Below the pieces are notes generated by a model. It was not told the DNA's origin and searched no databases. It saw only the letters and a list, made by a program, of their open reading frames with translations. A stretch of DNA of 64,000 nucleotides from Protonemura montana (Eukaryota; Arthropoda; Insecta; Plecoptera; Nemouridae): positions 10,103,943-10,167,942 of the forward strand of contig OX387603.1 of NCBI GenBank assembly GCA_947568835.1. Reading direction: 5' to 3'. The translations under genes and the position numbers were made by a program. This document shows, piece by piece, positions 34,099-46,582 of the stretch; position 1 is the first letter of the stretch, and each line of letters starts with the position of its first letter.

Positions 34099-34140
34099 AC
34101 CAAGCAAGACGACGGTGAGGGTCGGCAGCAAGAGGATCAT
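34099..34140 (-). CDS. possible signal-peptide exon of the gene at 31709-33860
   Basis: ATG opens a hydrophobic segment, MILLLPTLTVVLLG, followed by a consensus-like GTAAGC donor in phase 1. A phase-1 acceptor follows about 65 bases on. Linkage to the large open frame is inferred from strand and proximity only. Confidence 0.45.
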
Positions 34141-36013
34141 GATTCAATACAGTCTCATCGTCGTCTTTAACCTTCGCTCACGAGGAAACACAAGGTGAAC
34201 ATCGTTCCGACCAAAGTTTCCATGGAAATCGACCCCCAGTGACCTCTTCCTTGAAGTGTTTTGGACAACAACAACGGCGCCGGCATTATTGAATAAAACC
34301 ACTAACAGGTTCTAATTGATTGATTACAATAATTATATCTGCGGCGAAAATTCCTTCCTTGACTAGTACAGAGGATATATCGCGTCATGTACGGCAAATT
34401 ACGCACTATTTTTCACTCTAACCCACTTAATCAAATTGTGGAAATCATTATCATAGCCGTTGAAGCACAATAGGATCATTAAATGTGTGCATTAGTTTAC
34501 CACCCGAGGATGGCTAAACACAATCCGGCGCAAGTCGAGTTACCAGCTCAAGGATTGTTTCTGTCGCATGACAAGCACGGACATCATAACGGACGAATTC
34601 AAGCCGTGAAGTGGCAGCGTAAACCTTCACAGTGTTATTTATCAACTTGATTTTTCGCTAGCAAACTCGCACAACTCATTATCTTAACTAGGCACGTGAA
34701 TTACAAAGTAAATGTAATTGTGTGTAGTCATCGTCACCAGACAGACGGCGCTGGGAATTTCTACTGAACGTTGAAAACTTGGCAAACATATTTCGTTTCA
34801 AAACCATGAAAAGGAGCAAAGCAGCAAACTGAACTGTCAAATGTAAAGTGTCTCACACTTTTAATTGGCGAGAACACGCGCCAGCACCGACGCCAACAAT
34901 GTATGTCAAAAGGATCACGATGATTTGTCCTTCCGTTGTCGACACCTTCGGCGTCCTCGGGCATCAAGATTTACTATCTTGGCGTTCCAAATGATTACAA
35001 ACGACATTATCAAAGGCACACGCTTGGTTCACTTAAATAATAGGCAATATTTCATCTGAATAACCATTCTCAGCGAAGAGAAAAAAAAATCTCTAAGAAT
35101 ATTTTATACAGCATAAAGTTGACCCACGTGCCTACCACTTAGTTAAATTGTATCTTAAAAAGGTTCAAATCATTGTGAGTATTGCTGTTCTCGATTTAAG
35201 AATGTCTTTAAGTCTTGTTATTTTTCCATTGTTGCGAAACGGTTTAGTCCTCCGCACCGCCCTGCCCCTACGGAGCCGTAAGGTCATTGTAACCGTCCAA
35301 GGGAAGACGGCAGTCTTTCAGTTTGAGAATGGAGGTACAATGAAGCTGTTAGTGAGACAGACAAATCTAATCGGTCAGCCGATGTCGCCGCCGGCCGGCC
35401 ACTCGGACCTCGACCGAGGGTGCAACTGCATTCCAGGGCCAGTAACTGGGTCAGCGTCATCGGAGGAGGTCGTTCGGGATTTCTCGAGACGACCACGCTG
35501 GAGTTTGAGGTGCGCGAAAGGAACTTAGTGATGAAAATATTGCTTGTGGATTTATGTGAATTTTAATGGTCAATCGAAAGTTTGTGTGGTGCAGTGAGAT
35601 ACTTTGAAGAACTCTCTGTAATAGCTATAAAAAAAACGGTGTATCGAAGGCTTAAAAAGGTGAATATGTGTTTTTTTTGTGGCTAAACTAAGTAATTGTC
35701 TCTCTTCGTTGACACCACAATGATTCTACAAATGTGCAACATACTTATTCTGATGAAAAAAGAATGGAAATTGCAGGAGCAATAAATCTTCGCAGATAAC
35801 GTCTCGTGGGACTCTCCATTCAAGGAGTCTTTCATTCGGAATCGGAACTCACGAGATTGAGGAGCACAATCAACGTTATAACACGTTTAAACGGGGTAAA
35901 TATACACATTCTAGTCAAACACACGTTCTGAAAACGCGTAGCCCGCAATTCAGCTCGCCCCAACCGTCCAGCACGTTCGAATCGACGTCCTTTCGACGAC
36001 GTCTACCTCAACG
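34141..36013. other. spacer before SLC5 paralogue 2
   Basis: No gene recognised. A GC-richer patch at 35240-35520 is open on the plus strand (126 codons) but has no family match and no convincing start context. The acceptor-like CGCAATTCAG ending near 35953 may join an upstream untranslated exon to the SLC5 start. Confidence 0.45.
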
Positions 36014-39000
36014 ATGGAGCCTCACGAGAGCCGCCTCTTCGACTGGGTTGACTTCCTGGTGTTCGGCTTCATGCTGCTCTGTTCGGCGCTTATCGGCGTC
36101 TACTTTGCGTTCTTCGCGAAGCAGAAGCAAAATACGGTTTCCGAGTATCTTATGGGCAGCAAAACCATGGGCATCTTTCCCATATCGATGTCGCTCATCG
36201 CCAGGCAAGTGACACTTTCCATTGCCTCCTCTGACTTTAGCTGCTAGGACCGCGCTCATGGCCATAGTTTGTCAACCTCTCTTTGACGAAGTATTCATTA
36301 CTCGATATGGCATTATGATTGAATCTCGCCTTAAACCTAAATAACGAGTTAATGATTCGAACCAAATATAAAATAAACTTGACAGGTGACAGTTGTCATA
36401 ATATTATTGAGAAATGTTACCGATTGCTACCGTCTCTATTTACAGTAAGTAATTTTTCTCAGTTTTTCACACTCAATCTAGAGTAACTATCCTTAATATT
36501 CTGTTACTTTAAGCCTAAATCAGGATAAAAACTTAAAGCTTTGTTAAGCTTGTCGTTTCTCTTCTTACCCTGTTTTCCCATTCCAACAGCTACGTGTCTG
36601 GCATCAGCCTGCTTGGTCTCCCGGCAGAGATGTACGTCTACGGGACACAGTACTGGATGATTATCGTCAGCGAGACCCTCGTGAGCGTTACGATGGGCTA
36701 CGTCTATCTACCTGTCTTTTACAAGCTGCAGATTACTTCATCTTACGAGGTGCGTCGAGCATTTTTTTCCACGATGTCTTTCCCTATTCGATGTGCTCTT
36801 CTGCCACCTATTTGCATTCAAGCAAACATTAAACAAACTTCGTGCCCCAAAAGCGCACTTCCGTCTACCTGTCAGTCACTTCTGACGTTTGGCTCAAAAA
36901 TATGTATCTAATTTATATGGTGGAAAATTATCTGCCTCCAGAACGTGCTAGCTCGAATCATCATACGCTTTCAGTGCTCTAGACCTTTTTAAATCCACAT
37001 ATGTAGGCGTGTATGTTATTTTTAAAGGTAATTTATGCGCTGATATTGATTCGTTGTTGCAGTACCTGAAGCTTCGTTTCAACCAGTCCGTTCGACTTCT
37101 CGGCTCCGTAATCTTCATAATCAAAATGGTGAGTTCATCACGTTCCTTGGACAAGGACCTCTTCAATACCACCCGAAGTGCGATCGCAGCAAGTAGTCAA
37201 GCAATGTTCAATTATAAGTGTTTACCAAACTGTTTTATCTTTTTACTGGCTCACACATTTTTTACAAAGAGCAACGCAGATTAACAATCAAATATATTTT
37301 AAGAATACTTTCCTCCAATTGTGAATTACTTTGAAAAATGCTTTAGCGGCAAACGGATGAAGAACGAAAAATAAGTTTTTGTTTCAGGATTTAAAGAACA
37401 CTTGTTTTCGTATGCGAACTTTGATTTAAATTGCAAAACGCTTGCAATGCGCGAAATTATTTGTGGGCATCTCTTTTTCAGAGGGTAGTTATGTTCCTAA
37501 TAATAAAATACGTGTTTTCCTTTTTCTCCCAACAGTTGCTGTACATCCCTATAGTGATCTATGTCCCTGCGCTGGCCTTCAACCAAGGTAAGCTAGTCAC
37601 GTGACTCAACATGGCGGCCATGACGCATGCGTGATGTCCCGCTCCTGACAACCCTAGTTGTGTTCCAGTAACCGGCGTCAACATCCACCTGATCACCCCC
37701 GTCGTCTGCATCGTGTGCATCTTCTACACGACGCTGGTAAGTCTACGACCAAACATGGGTTCGAACTTCAGTCACTGACCTAGCACTTATGTTTCACTGT
37801 CTTCTCGACAAATACCGACGGATAAACTTATCGATAAAAATTAGAATTGCTAATTTATGGAGTGACCCTCCCTTGAAAGCTCAACATATGTATTTCATTA
37901 TTTCACCGTTGATTACTCGCATTTGAGAGTGAATTACACTAAAATATCTCAAACCTCAACGATTTATACACTTTATCGATATTTTTAGTCGAAATGATTT
38001 AAATTTGCATTTTTGTTGGAAAAGAGAACGACCGCAAGCACCATTTGGTGGCATCTTTCGCTACCACGAGACAGATTACCGCATACCTCTTATGGTGTGA
38101 CTCTTAACCAATGAACCAAAAGTTAAGATTTTCTACGAAGGTGAGACATCATGTGGACCATATGTACAGAGGTCGATACATATTGACTGCTTCTAGGGAG
38201 GGCTGAAGGCCGTAGTCTGGACAGACACATTACAAACGATCCTCATGTTCGGCGGAGTCATCATCGTCATGGTGCTCGGCACCCTGCGCGTCGGTGGCGT
38301 AGCCCAGGTGTTCGAGCTAGCGCGACAGTCCGACAGGCTCGAGTTTTTCAAGTGAGAGCATTAAGAAATAGTAATTCTATTAGACAATAGGAGTCGAACG
38401 CGACTTTGAATTGATTCAAGTATTGATTTGTAGGCAGCGGTGTCATGCTGTAAAAGTGTGAAAAATGTTTTTAAAGGAAAGTGTGGAAACCGAGATTCCT
38501 AAATGTCTTCTATTCAACCGTTCAACCGTTCAACCGTTCAATCAGTCTTTGTGATACAAAAGCGTAAAGATACCATACTCTGCCGTTCACCTTGCAGTAA
38601 AGCGCATCAAGCCAAATTATTTTTGTTGAGTTCAAAAACGCGTTGAAAAAGAAATACCACATTTCTATCGGAGCTCAATCGTTTATACAACACTTAGAGC
38701 TCACTAAGCTCACTGCACTGCGCTCATGTGAGTCTTTAAGTCGATATCCCGTGGACTCAAAGTCACAAAATTGTCTTGCAGCCTCGACCTGGACCCTAGG
38801 GTGCGCCACACTCTGTGGTCAGTGTGCGTCGGCAACTACTTCAACTGGTTGGCAACGTGCTCCATCAACCAAGCCATGGTACAGCGGTGTCTGGCTATGC
38901 CCAGCTTGCGAATGGCTAATATGTAAGTAAATTACATTGGATTCAGAGCACAATGAAGACTTCATTCATTTTAATTCACTAACGACGGGGTGTCATAACA

Positions 39001-41141
39001 AGGCCACAAAGCACTGCATGTTAATACCCTTGAACTAAATTTCCTTCTACGTTTTTGAGGTACGTTAAAGACTAAAATACGGAGTTTCGTCGACAGTACG
39101 GTGCTGATCCTAGCGGGGGGCATCCTCTGCATCGTCTCCATGAGCTGTTACACTGGCCTCGTCATCTACGCCATGTTCCATGACTGTGACCCCATCTCCA
39201 CAAAGGTAGTCCAAAGCCACATTCTTATTGACGGTTCGTATCTTAAATTTTATCATCCGCACAATCCCAAACAAGTCCGAACGAAATATGAATGCCAAAA
39301 AAAATGTTCCATGGCTGCACACTCACTAAGAAACCATTCACCATTCACTTAGAAAATAGTAGTCAGCGGTACTAGCAGTAAGAGCAGTAGTAGTTGGCTA
39401 AATAATCCACATTCTAACTGTTATTATGTTGAGCTGAAACGTGCTGAAACTTCACAAGCCCCGCATTTTCAGAGCATAGGCAAGGCCGACCAGCTCTTGC
39501 CGTACTTCGTCATGGAGATCTCACAGTCAATACCAGGACTTCCTGGACTCTTCCTTGCTGGCGTCTTCAGCGCAGCACTCAGGTAAAGTCACCTCTCGTG
39601 TTCACCAATGTCACTTTCACTCCAGCTTGAAATACCTTTCCGATAGTTAAAACCGGACCACAGACAACAAATGCAAGAAAACGCACTATCGAGGTATTTG
39701 TGAATCGCGCGTAAGTATGTCACCACCTAGGCGTTGTCTTGCTTAGAAAACGTAGCGGCACAATTTTCACATCGTGCTTAATGTGAATTTTGTCGCAGAC
39801 ACTAACCTTCACGTCGGTCCCCCTGCCCACAGTTCGATGTCGACAGGCCTCAACTCTATGACGGGCGTCATCTTTGAGGACCTGATCAGGCCGTCACTGA
39901 AGAAGCCCATGTCGGAGGAGCGTGCCTCGACGGTCATGAAATTGCTGGTGGTAGTCATAGGTAAGGCACAATCATAGCAAAGTATTAAAGAACTTATACT
40001 AAAGTGATTGATGCATCCACACTGTATGTCCTTGTCAGGGTTGGTGTGCGTTGGCTTGGTATTCATGGTCGAGCACATGGGCACACTAATCCAAGCCGGC
40101 AAGTCGCTGTCAGGGATCACCGCCGGAACTTTGCTCGGCATCTTCACCCTCGGCATGTTCTTCCCCTGGGCCAACGCCAAGGTACTTGTGGCTCCAGACG
40201 TCTTCTCTACCTCATTGCTTCTAAATTTCTTCGTCATTCACTCCCTACTTCCTACTTTTTAATTTCACACTCTCTTAACGCCCTCTCTGTCCGCAGGGCG
40301 CGCTGGTAGGCGGTCTAACTAGTCTCTCACTGGTAGCATGGATCTCGTTTGGGACGCAGACAGCGGTCGCGCGGGGGCTTATCTTGTTCCCTAAGAAGCC
40401 GGTGTCGATCGAGGGTTGCCCCGCCGATCTTCTAAACCGCACTATCAGCGCAACACCGCTAACACAGCCGTGAGTGTCCAATCTCATATAAAATATTAGC
40501 AGTTCGCCTGCAGCGTGTGCAGCTGATATGAGTGATTCGAGTCAGAGATGCGAGAGATGCGAGTGAAATCAGCATAGAAATTTGAACATAATTTTAAATT
40601 AAATCAAAATATGTGATACAATATTTGGTAATTGAAAAATGTATGTTCGTAATCTGATGGTCGCTAAGTACTTAGATCAATTAAAACCACAACATGTTAA
40701 GACGATGATGCGGCTAATTTCTGCTTACATAATTACAATATTGACACTTAGAAGTGGTTGACATGGTGCACATAACATAAGTATCAGTCGATGAATAAGT
40801 GCATTCTAACGATGATTCAGCTGACTTTAAAATTCACATCTTTTGGGAAACACACCGTGATGGCTTTCTCTCACTAACATCTATCTGTGCCTCTCCTCAG
40901 CCAATCGCCGTTCATTCTCTACCAGATGTCGTACCTGTGGTATACGATGATCGGGACTGCGACGGCGATCGTGGTGGGACTCCTCGTCAGCTTCCTGACG
41001 GGAGCTCGGGATCCCCGAGAAGTGCACCGAGACCTCCTCACGCCGGTTATCCACCGTTTTCTGCCCGCTAAATCTCCGCAGGACGCTGCAGAAGAGATCT
41101 CACTCAGGACGACTGAAGCTAACAAACATCGTGCAGATTAG
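36014..41141 (+). CDS. SLC5-family sodium/solute symporter, paralogue 2
   Basis: Thirteen exons: 36014-36204, 36590-36749, 37063-37128, 37536-37587, 37669-37736, 38197-38351, 38782-38922, 39097-39205, 39473-39582, 39833-39960, 40039-40181, 40297-40469 and 40901-41141. They total 1737 bases, 578 residues, all in phase. Exons 1-9, the summed length of the two pieces of exon 10 (128+143 = 271) and exon 11 match paralogue 1 base for base in length. The shared motifs are those of the sodium-symporter core; the N terminus differs (MEPHESRLFDWVDFLV). Intron 1 again has a GC donor (GCAAGT at 36205). Only one exon 2 is present. An extra intron (39961-40038) interrupts exon 10. A diverged copy of the last exon follows at 42745. 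Substrate unknown; monocarboxylate/vitamin branch likely. Confidence 0.92.
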
Positions 41142-42744
41142 TGGCTTTTGAGTCATCGTCATAGTCTTGAAGGGGTGGGGTTAGTCAAGACCGCACCAAA
41201 GTCAAAAGGATTCGTTGTTTGACTTGACGTTACTATTTTTATATCGTGCTTACTTGAAACACAGCGTGAGCCCAATAACAAATATGACGTTACGTCTTCT
41301 TGTCCTGGAGGTGAATTGCTAAGGCACAGTTTTATGTGATACACTACTCAATGCGGAACAAACCAGGCAGCTGACATTAATTTTTTTTAAGAGAATTTCC
41401 ATAAAAAAACCGGTGATAACCTGCCAAATGATCCTACTCACTAATATCTCATGAGCCGATCGGGTTAATATGTCGTTTTTATTCTCATCCTTCAATGTAT
41501 CACTGAGTAGTAGGCATTTTTCTAGACATACATGATGTGCTACGAAGTCTAGCTACAAGGGGCTGAATGAATATTTGTTGCTAATGATTTTCCTATAAAC
41601 AAGCTGAATGTGTCCGACATCTGACCATTCGCAGAGACGAGGCAAATTTGGTAACAGAACTTGTTTATTTTGTGTGATTTGTCCTGATTCATCTCAACAT
41701 GAATGTAATCAAATGCAAGATCTCTTGTAAAGTGTTTTTTTGTAGTTGTAACATAATAACATGTAATTAAATTCCGTAAATTCTGATTTTTATTTTGAGC
41801 TTGATCCTACTATAAGGTGCAGTGGATTTGTCGCGCTTATAAATAAACTATCCGGTGCTGTCTTTCAGGGGTGTTTCAATGGTGCGGGGGGCGGGAAAAT
41901 AACGTGGTGGTACGCTACCCCGAACCCTCCTTAGCGTGAGGTTGTAAAACCACGTACTGACAGAGGGAAGATTATAGAAAAATTGTCCGGTAAAATTAAG
42001 CAAATAACTTATTTTGATTGTTAAACTGTCTTCCTGAAAATATCGAGTATTCCAATTCTAAACCGAGCAGAGTGAAGGGCTTTCCTACACTTGACTGCTT
42101 CGTTCTAGCCTAAGGTTCACGTCTTTTTAGCTGAGCTGACTGGACAAAGCGTGCATTTGATGTCAAGTCAATGATAATTTATCGAAAGAAACAGACCTAG
42201 ATGAACATTTCATTGAGTTCACTGCTATCATTGGGTGTATATCTGTAGATTTTTAAGTTAAGTCAGAATCCTCAGTGCGAAAGTACAACAGTAAAAGTTT
42301 GACTGAAGAAACGGACTGACCACTCGTAATAATAGTAGGTGCTACTTGATGGCAAAAAAAATTAATTAAACAATCACAACTTAAAATATCGATGAATTTG
42401 CCTCAATGTTTGTCCTTTGAAGTAAGCAATAATACGCATTATTTCAGAGTTCATCAAAATCACATGCGAGATGTCTGCGAGGGATCAAGAAAGTACAATT
42501 CTGAACTCTCAAAAAACGCTGACTCCATTTATGAGGGACTGTTTACTGTTTATTCATGATAACAACTAACAAAAAAAAACTACCACACAACCCTCTAACG
42601 ACAGTGAAGAAGGGAGTGTCGGTCTTTTTTTTGTGGTTCTTATTCTAAATAGATAGTGAATGGTTACATAATCGATTCCCAGTTACGTAAAAATATCTTT
42701 GAAATGTACGGACCACTTATACATCTATCTGTGCTTCTCCTTAG
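41142..42744. other. spacer between the two terminal SLC5 exons
   Basis: AT-rich, no coding signal. AATAAA at 41842-41847 is a candidate poly(A) signal for paralogue 2, about 700 bases after its stop. Poly-A/T tracts occur near 42350 and 42565. Confidence 0.5.
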
Positions 42745-43054
42745 CGAATCACCGTTCATCCTCTACCAGATGTCGTACCTGTGGTACGCTCTGATCGGGT
42801 ATGTGACGGCGATCGTGGTGGGACTCCTCGTCAGCTTCCTGACGGGAGCTCGGGATGAAGTGCCCCGAGACCTTATCATACCAGTTATCCACCATTTTCT
42901 GTCCGCTAAATCCCAAAAAGACGTCGCAGGAAGTTTGGGGCTAACGTATATCGCGAGAACTAGAATATTTGAGTATGTCGTGGTTTGGACACCAGTCTAT
43001 TTTCTGTTAGACATTGGTGAAACTCTGGAAACGTTTGGCGGAGGACATCTTTAA
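42745..43054 (+). pseudogene. duplicate of the SLC5 paralogue 2 last exon (alternative exon or relic)
   Basis: After an acceptor CTCCTTAG the frame reads ESPFILYQMSYLWYALIGY and on to VVGLLVSFLTGARD, then diverges from the known C terminus and runs to a stop at 43054. DNA identity to 40901-41030 is high. The acceptor and the upstream ACATCTATCTGTGC are also copied, and the phase (one base completing a codon) fits exon 11. If used, the protein would have 601 residues with a different C-terminal tail. No other exon of a third copy is nearby, so it is either an alternative last exon or a fragment of a lost duplicate. Confidence 0.7.
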
Positions 43055-43137
43055 TATACATCCTTGCTATTTAATATAAAGCTTTTATGGCAATCTGCCA
43101 GAAATCCCTGCGATCTACGACCTTGTGGATTGATTGA

Positions 43138-43375
43138 TTACAGTGGTTTAACGACGCACTGTTTTGGCAACAGCCCATGTGACACTGTGCTAATGGCGTC
43201 GGTGAATTAGTGAAAGATTATGAGAACGATCTTCTCGAACCTTCTCTAGTCTAGAAGGGAGGAGAAGTAACCTGGAACGTTCCCCATTTCTGTCAAAGAG
43301 CAACAAGGGCACCACCGGCTTGACATTCCTTCGGAAGAGCGGTACAACGCGAACAACAGGGTGCTTCTATCTAGT
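43138..43375 (-). mobile_element. 5S-rRNA-derived SINE, copy 4 (5' truncated)
   Basis: The tail (GTTTAACGACGCACTGTTTT), the GGCGTCGGTGAAT block and part of the central body are recognisable but diverged. The 5S head is absent. Confidence 0.65.
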
Positions 43376-46300
43376 CCCGTGCTTTTGCCGATTGGACGGC
43401 AATAGTTGTGTGACCAATTTTGTTTGATATTCGCACTCAAGTTAGTTTGGTGGCATGTGGTACGAGAAACTCCATGCACGCACTGGTAGTGGTAGGTTGC
43501 AGGGGTTACTCATGTGGAAAACGGTTTCTCTTGGATGTCGATCGATGTCTTACGCATGAGTCATCAGGTAAAGATATACACCTAGACGCTAGGCATCTTT
43601 GTGGGCAGACGTGGCGTGCAGGGTCCTATAGACAGGGACAGAGTTGATCGCCAAGAACGTCGAATTGGATGTTATTACAGTCAGAAAGTCTTCGATCTCT
43701 GACCCTTGACTAAGACAAGTTGATAATTAGAAATAATATCGCCAATTGCGGAAGCCGTATTTATCGCTGTAATTATAACATAACAACTGTTCATTATTCA
43801 TTGATTTGTGCCTAAGCAATTACCTGAAGAGCTACTGGAAGGTTATGTAACGACTCTTTTAAAACGATACTTACTAATAAACTTACTTATAAAACGATTC
43901 CTACATTGTTTCACTGAAATAGCATATTTCTTTAAATTAAAAAACATGCAAAACACAAATTAACCTAATTTTGCAGTTCAACCACCAAAAAGTGAAGCTA
44001 GTGTCACCATTGATGCTACTATAAATTTCACAGACTTGCAAACCTCCTAGCTTTCATATAATTGAAACATTCAACTAACCATCAACCATCTACTAGCTGG
44101 TTCCCTCCGAAGTTTCTCTCGGGTTAGCTCGTTATCGACTTATAAACAATTTAGGGGTATCAATTTTCACTGACGATTACCATTGAAAACCGACGCCCAA
44201 ATCACCGACGCCGATGACGTCGTTTATTGCGTGACGCACTGCCTTGACCGATACTTTGAATGCATCCATCTCATCTCAGCTGATTGGTCAATTTCGGACA
44301 CATACACACACGTTATTTCAACCTGGCCGTGAACCGGATCAAACAGCTGATCGTCACCTGCTTCTGCTGCTGGACACAAAACGTGCCTTGTCTCGACTTA
44401 ACGCCGCAGAGAAATGTTATTATTTAACTATGCAAATAAAGTTGTGCAAACATAACAAAATATCGCGTCGAGTCGTTTTGAATTAGGTTTGTTTTTGTTA
44501 TGTATCTGTTAGCTTACAGCTGGTTTATGATACCAGTACCGATGCAAAAAAGCATATCCTAATTCGTCAGGCTGAAAAATTGAGGGACAATAAGTGGTGT
44601 TAATGTCTATGGAACAAGGTTAAACAAGGTTAAAGGTATCACACAAGGTTATTTGTTTGATTTGATATTAAAATGTTAGCTCCACACACAGCCAAAATTA
44701 TTCTAACTATAAATAAAACACAATGTTCACAACAATGACTTAACTGAATTTGTTGTCTGGAAGACTCGTTGCCAAACATAGCCTCACTTTAGATCACCCT
44801 TTTAGTATTAACACTTGTCAAAAATGTACTCTGTTCAATAATCTATCGAATTAAACGAAGCCAACCTTGTGAAGTGAAACGATTCTCAAAACAGAAGCAA
44901 CCCACGAAAGTGAATAAGGAGTCTTGAAGCAATTCTGTAACGACCTATTATTTACTTGCTGCTATGATAGCTGATGATAAATCTTGATTTCAGTCACAAT
45001 TGCCGGTCAGCCAGCTGGGTAGAGGTCGAATTGGTTGACCTGCTCGGGGTCACCATGTGGTGATGCAGGTAATTGAAGTAACCACTAGGCAGCACAATAA
45101 AAACCAAAGTCGAGGGTCACAGCAGGGTTGCTTGGATCACAATAACAATAGTCGGTACCTAGCGTAAATAAAGTTCGGTTTGATGTAGGTCTATTGCCCT
45201 GTAGTCCCCAGGTTAGGCTAGGCTAGGTAATTTCCTAGATAGCTTTTAATGCATATTTTAAAATCCAACTATTTATTTTCTGTCGATTTGCGCTGTTGAA
45301 AATTATACAGTCTAGTCTGTGAGAGAAAATTCCATTTCAAACCCCTCTGTATTCCTCTCACGTTCATCCCATGAAAGAAGGTGGCATACCAAAGCCCTCT
45401 AGAGCTTTGTTTTGGCATAAGAGCTAGTGGAAACAAATGTATATATGGAGGGCTGTGCTATGGTGTCTGCTCTGACAGGTTATTCCAGAATTTTTGACAA
45501 CAAAGTCTTATGCCAACAAGCATTAGGCGATTATCATCTTGTAAGATCCTGAGTTCCACAAAGGAGTTATGGACAATGTCAGTGTCTTTCGATGATTTTG
45601 AATTAAACGTGGCTAAGCGGACATAATCATTTCCTTTCAAAGAAGAGAAAAAGCTTTCAAAGTATCAGGTTTCATAAAACAAGCAAGCAAAGACGATAGC
45701 GACAATTCTCTCGGTCCATTGGAGAAACCGCGTGACAAGACAAAAACAAACGCGAAATGAATTCGCAAACGCACCGCAGAGGTGGTCGCTATGACGCAAG
45801 AGCTGGTAAGACACGAGAACGCGAGTAGCAAAAAGGCAAAACCGGTCGACTCGATGGCTGGATGGCTGGCGTTATTAAACGAAAGCTGTTACAAAGGGTG
45901 ATAATTAATTTAATTGATGCTGCTATTAGATTACAATCCAGTTTAGCGCGCAGAACACATGCGATTTTTAAACACATTTTTTTGTTTTCATTTTACGGTC
46001 CGTGGTTCAGATCTGTTGGGTTTTTCCGGCAAATTTAAATTTATTCACGAAAATAATCCATCACAATTATTCAGAGCCCAGTCGGCCTGGCACCAAGGTG
46101 ATAAATACAGTGCGGATGAAACCTCTACAGTCACAACGGTCACATTGTGTATCTGAAGTGCGAATTGCAACACTCACCCAACGATTGACGTTTCCCTGCT
46201 AACAAAAACACACACAATTACGACCAAACATTTTGTAGAAATTAGAAAAATGCATCAGGAAACTCTTTTGTCTTTCCCGATTAGCTTCATATTTCGGACC

Positions 46301-46525
46301 AAGTCGCCGTGGATTGCGTGAATCACCACGAGGCCGTAACCACGTGACACCTGTTGACACTTTGCCGACGGTCAACAGGTAAACACCTGCCAAGGGCGAA
46401 CTGATTCTCAGCCAGCACACAATCGCGCGGTCCATACATCTTTCCAAGAAGCCGTGACGACGTCGCTGCCGATAAAGCGGTCGGAGTGTGTTGCCGACAC
46501 GGTCAGCGAGGCTTCTAAGAGCTGA
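43376..46525. other. 3-kb spacer, no recognised gene
   Basis: AT-rich; short open frames only. A pair of GGCTAGGCTAGG-type repeats lies near 45213-45227. I see no coding or RNA feature. Confidence 0.45.
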
Positions 46526-46560
46526 TATAAGAGACGAGATGGAAACGCTGGACTTCAGTC
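46526..46560 (+). promoter_or_regulatory. core promoter of the IDGF-like gene
   Basis: TATAAGAG at 46526-46533 and TTCAGTC with its A at 46557, 31 bases downstream, fit a TATA plus initiator promoter. The start codon follows 26 bases later. Confidence 0.75.
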
Positions 46561-46582
46561 TTTGTTCCAACTCCGGACCAAG

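Noticed and set aside
35148-35528. 126-codon plus-strand open frame
   Set aside because: GC-richer than its surroundings but with no recognisable domain or plausible start; could be a degraded repeat.
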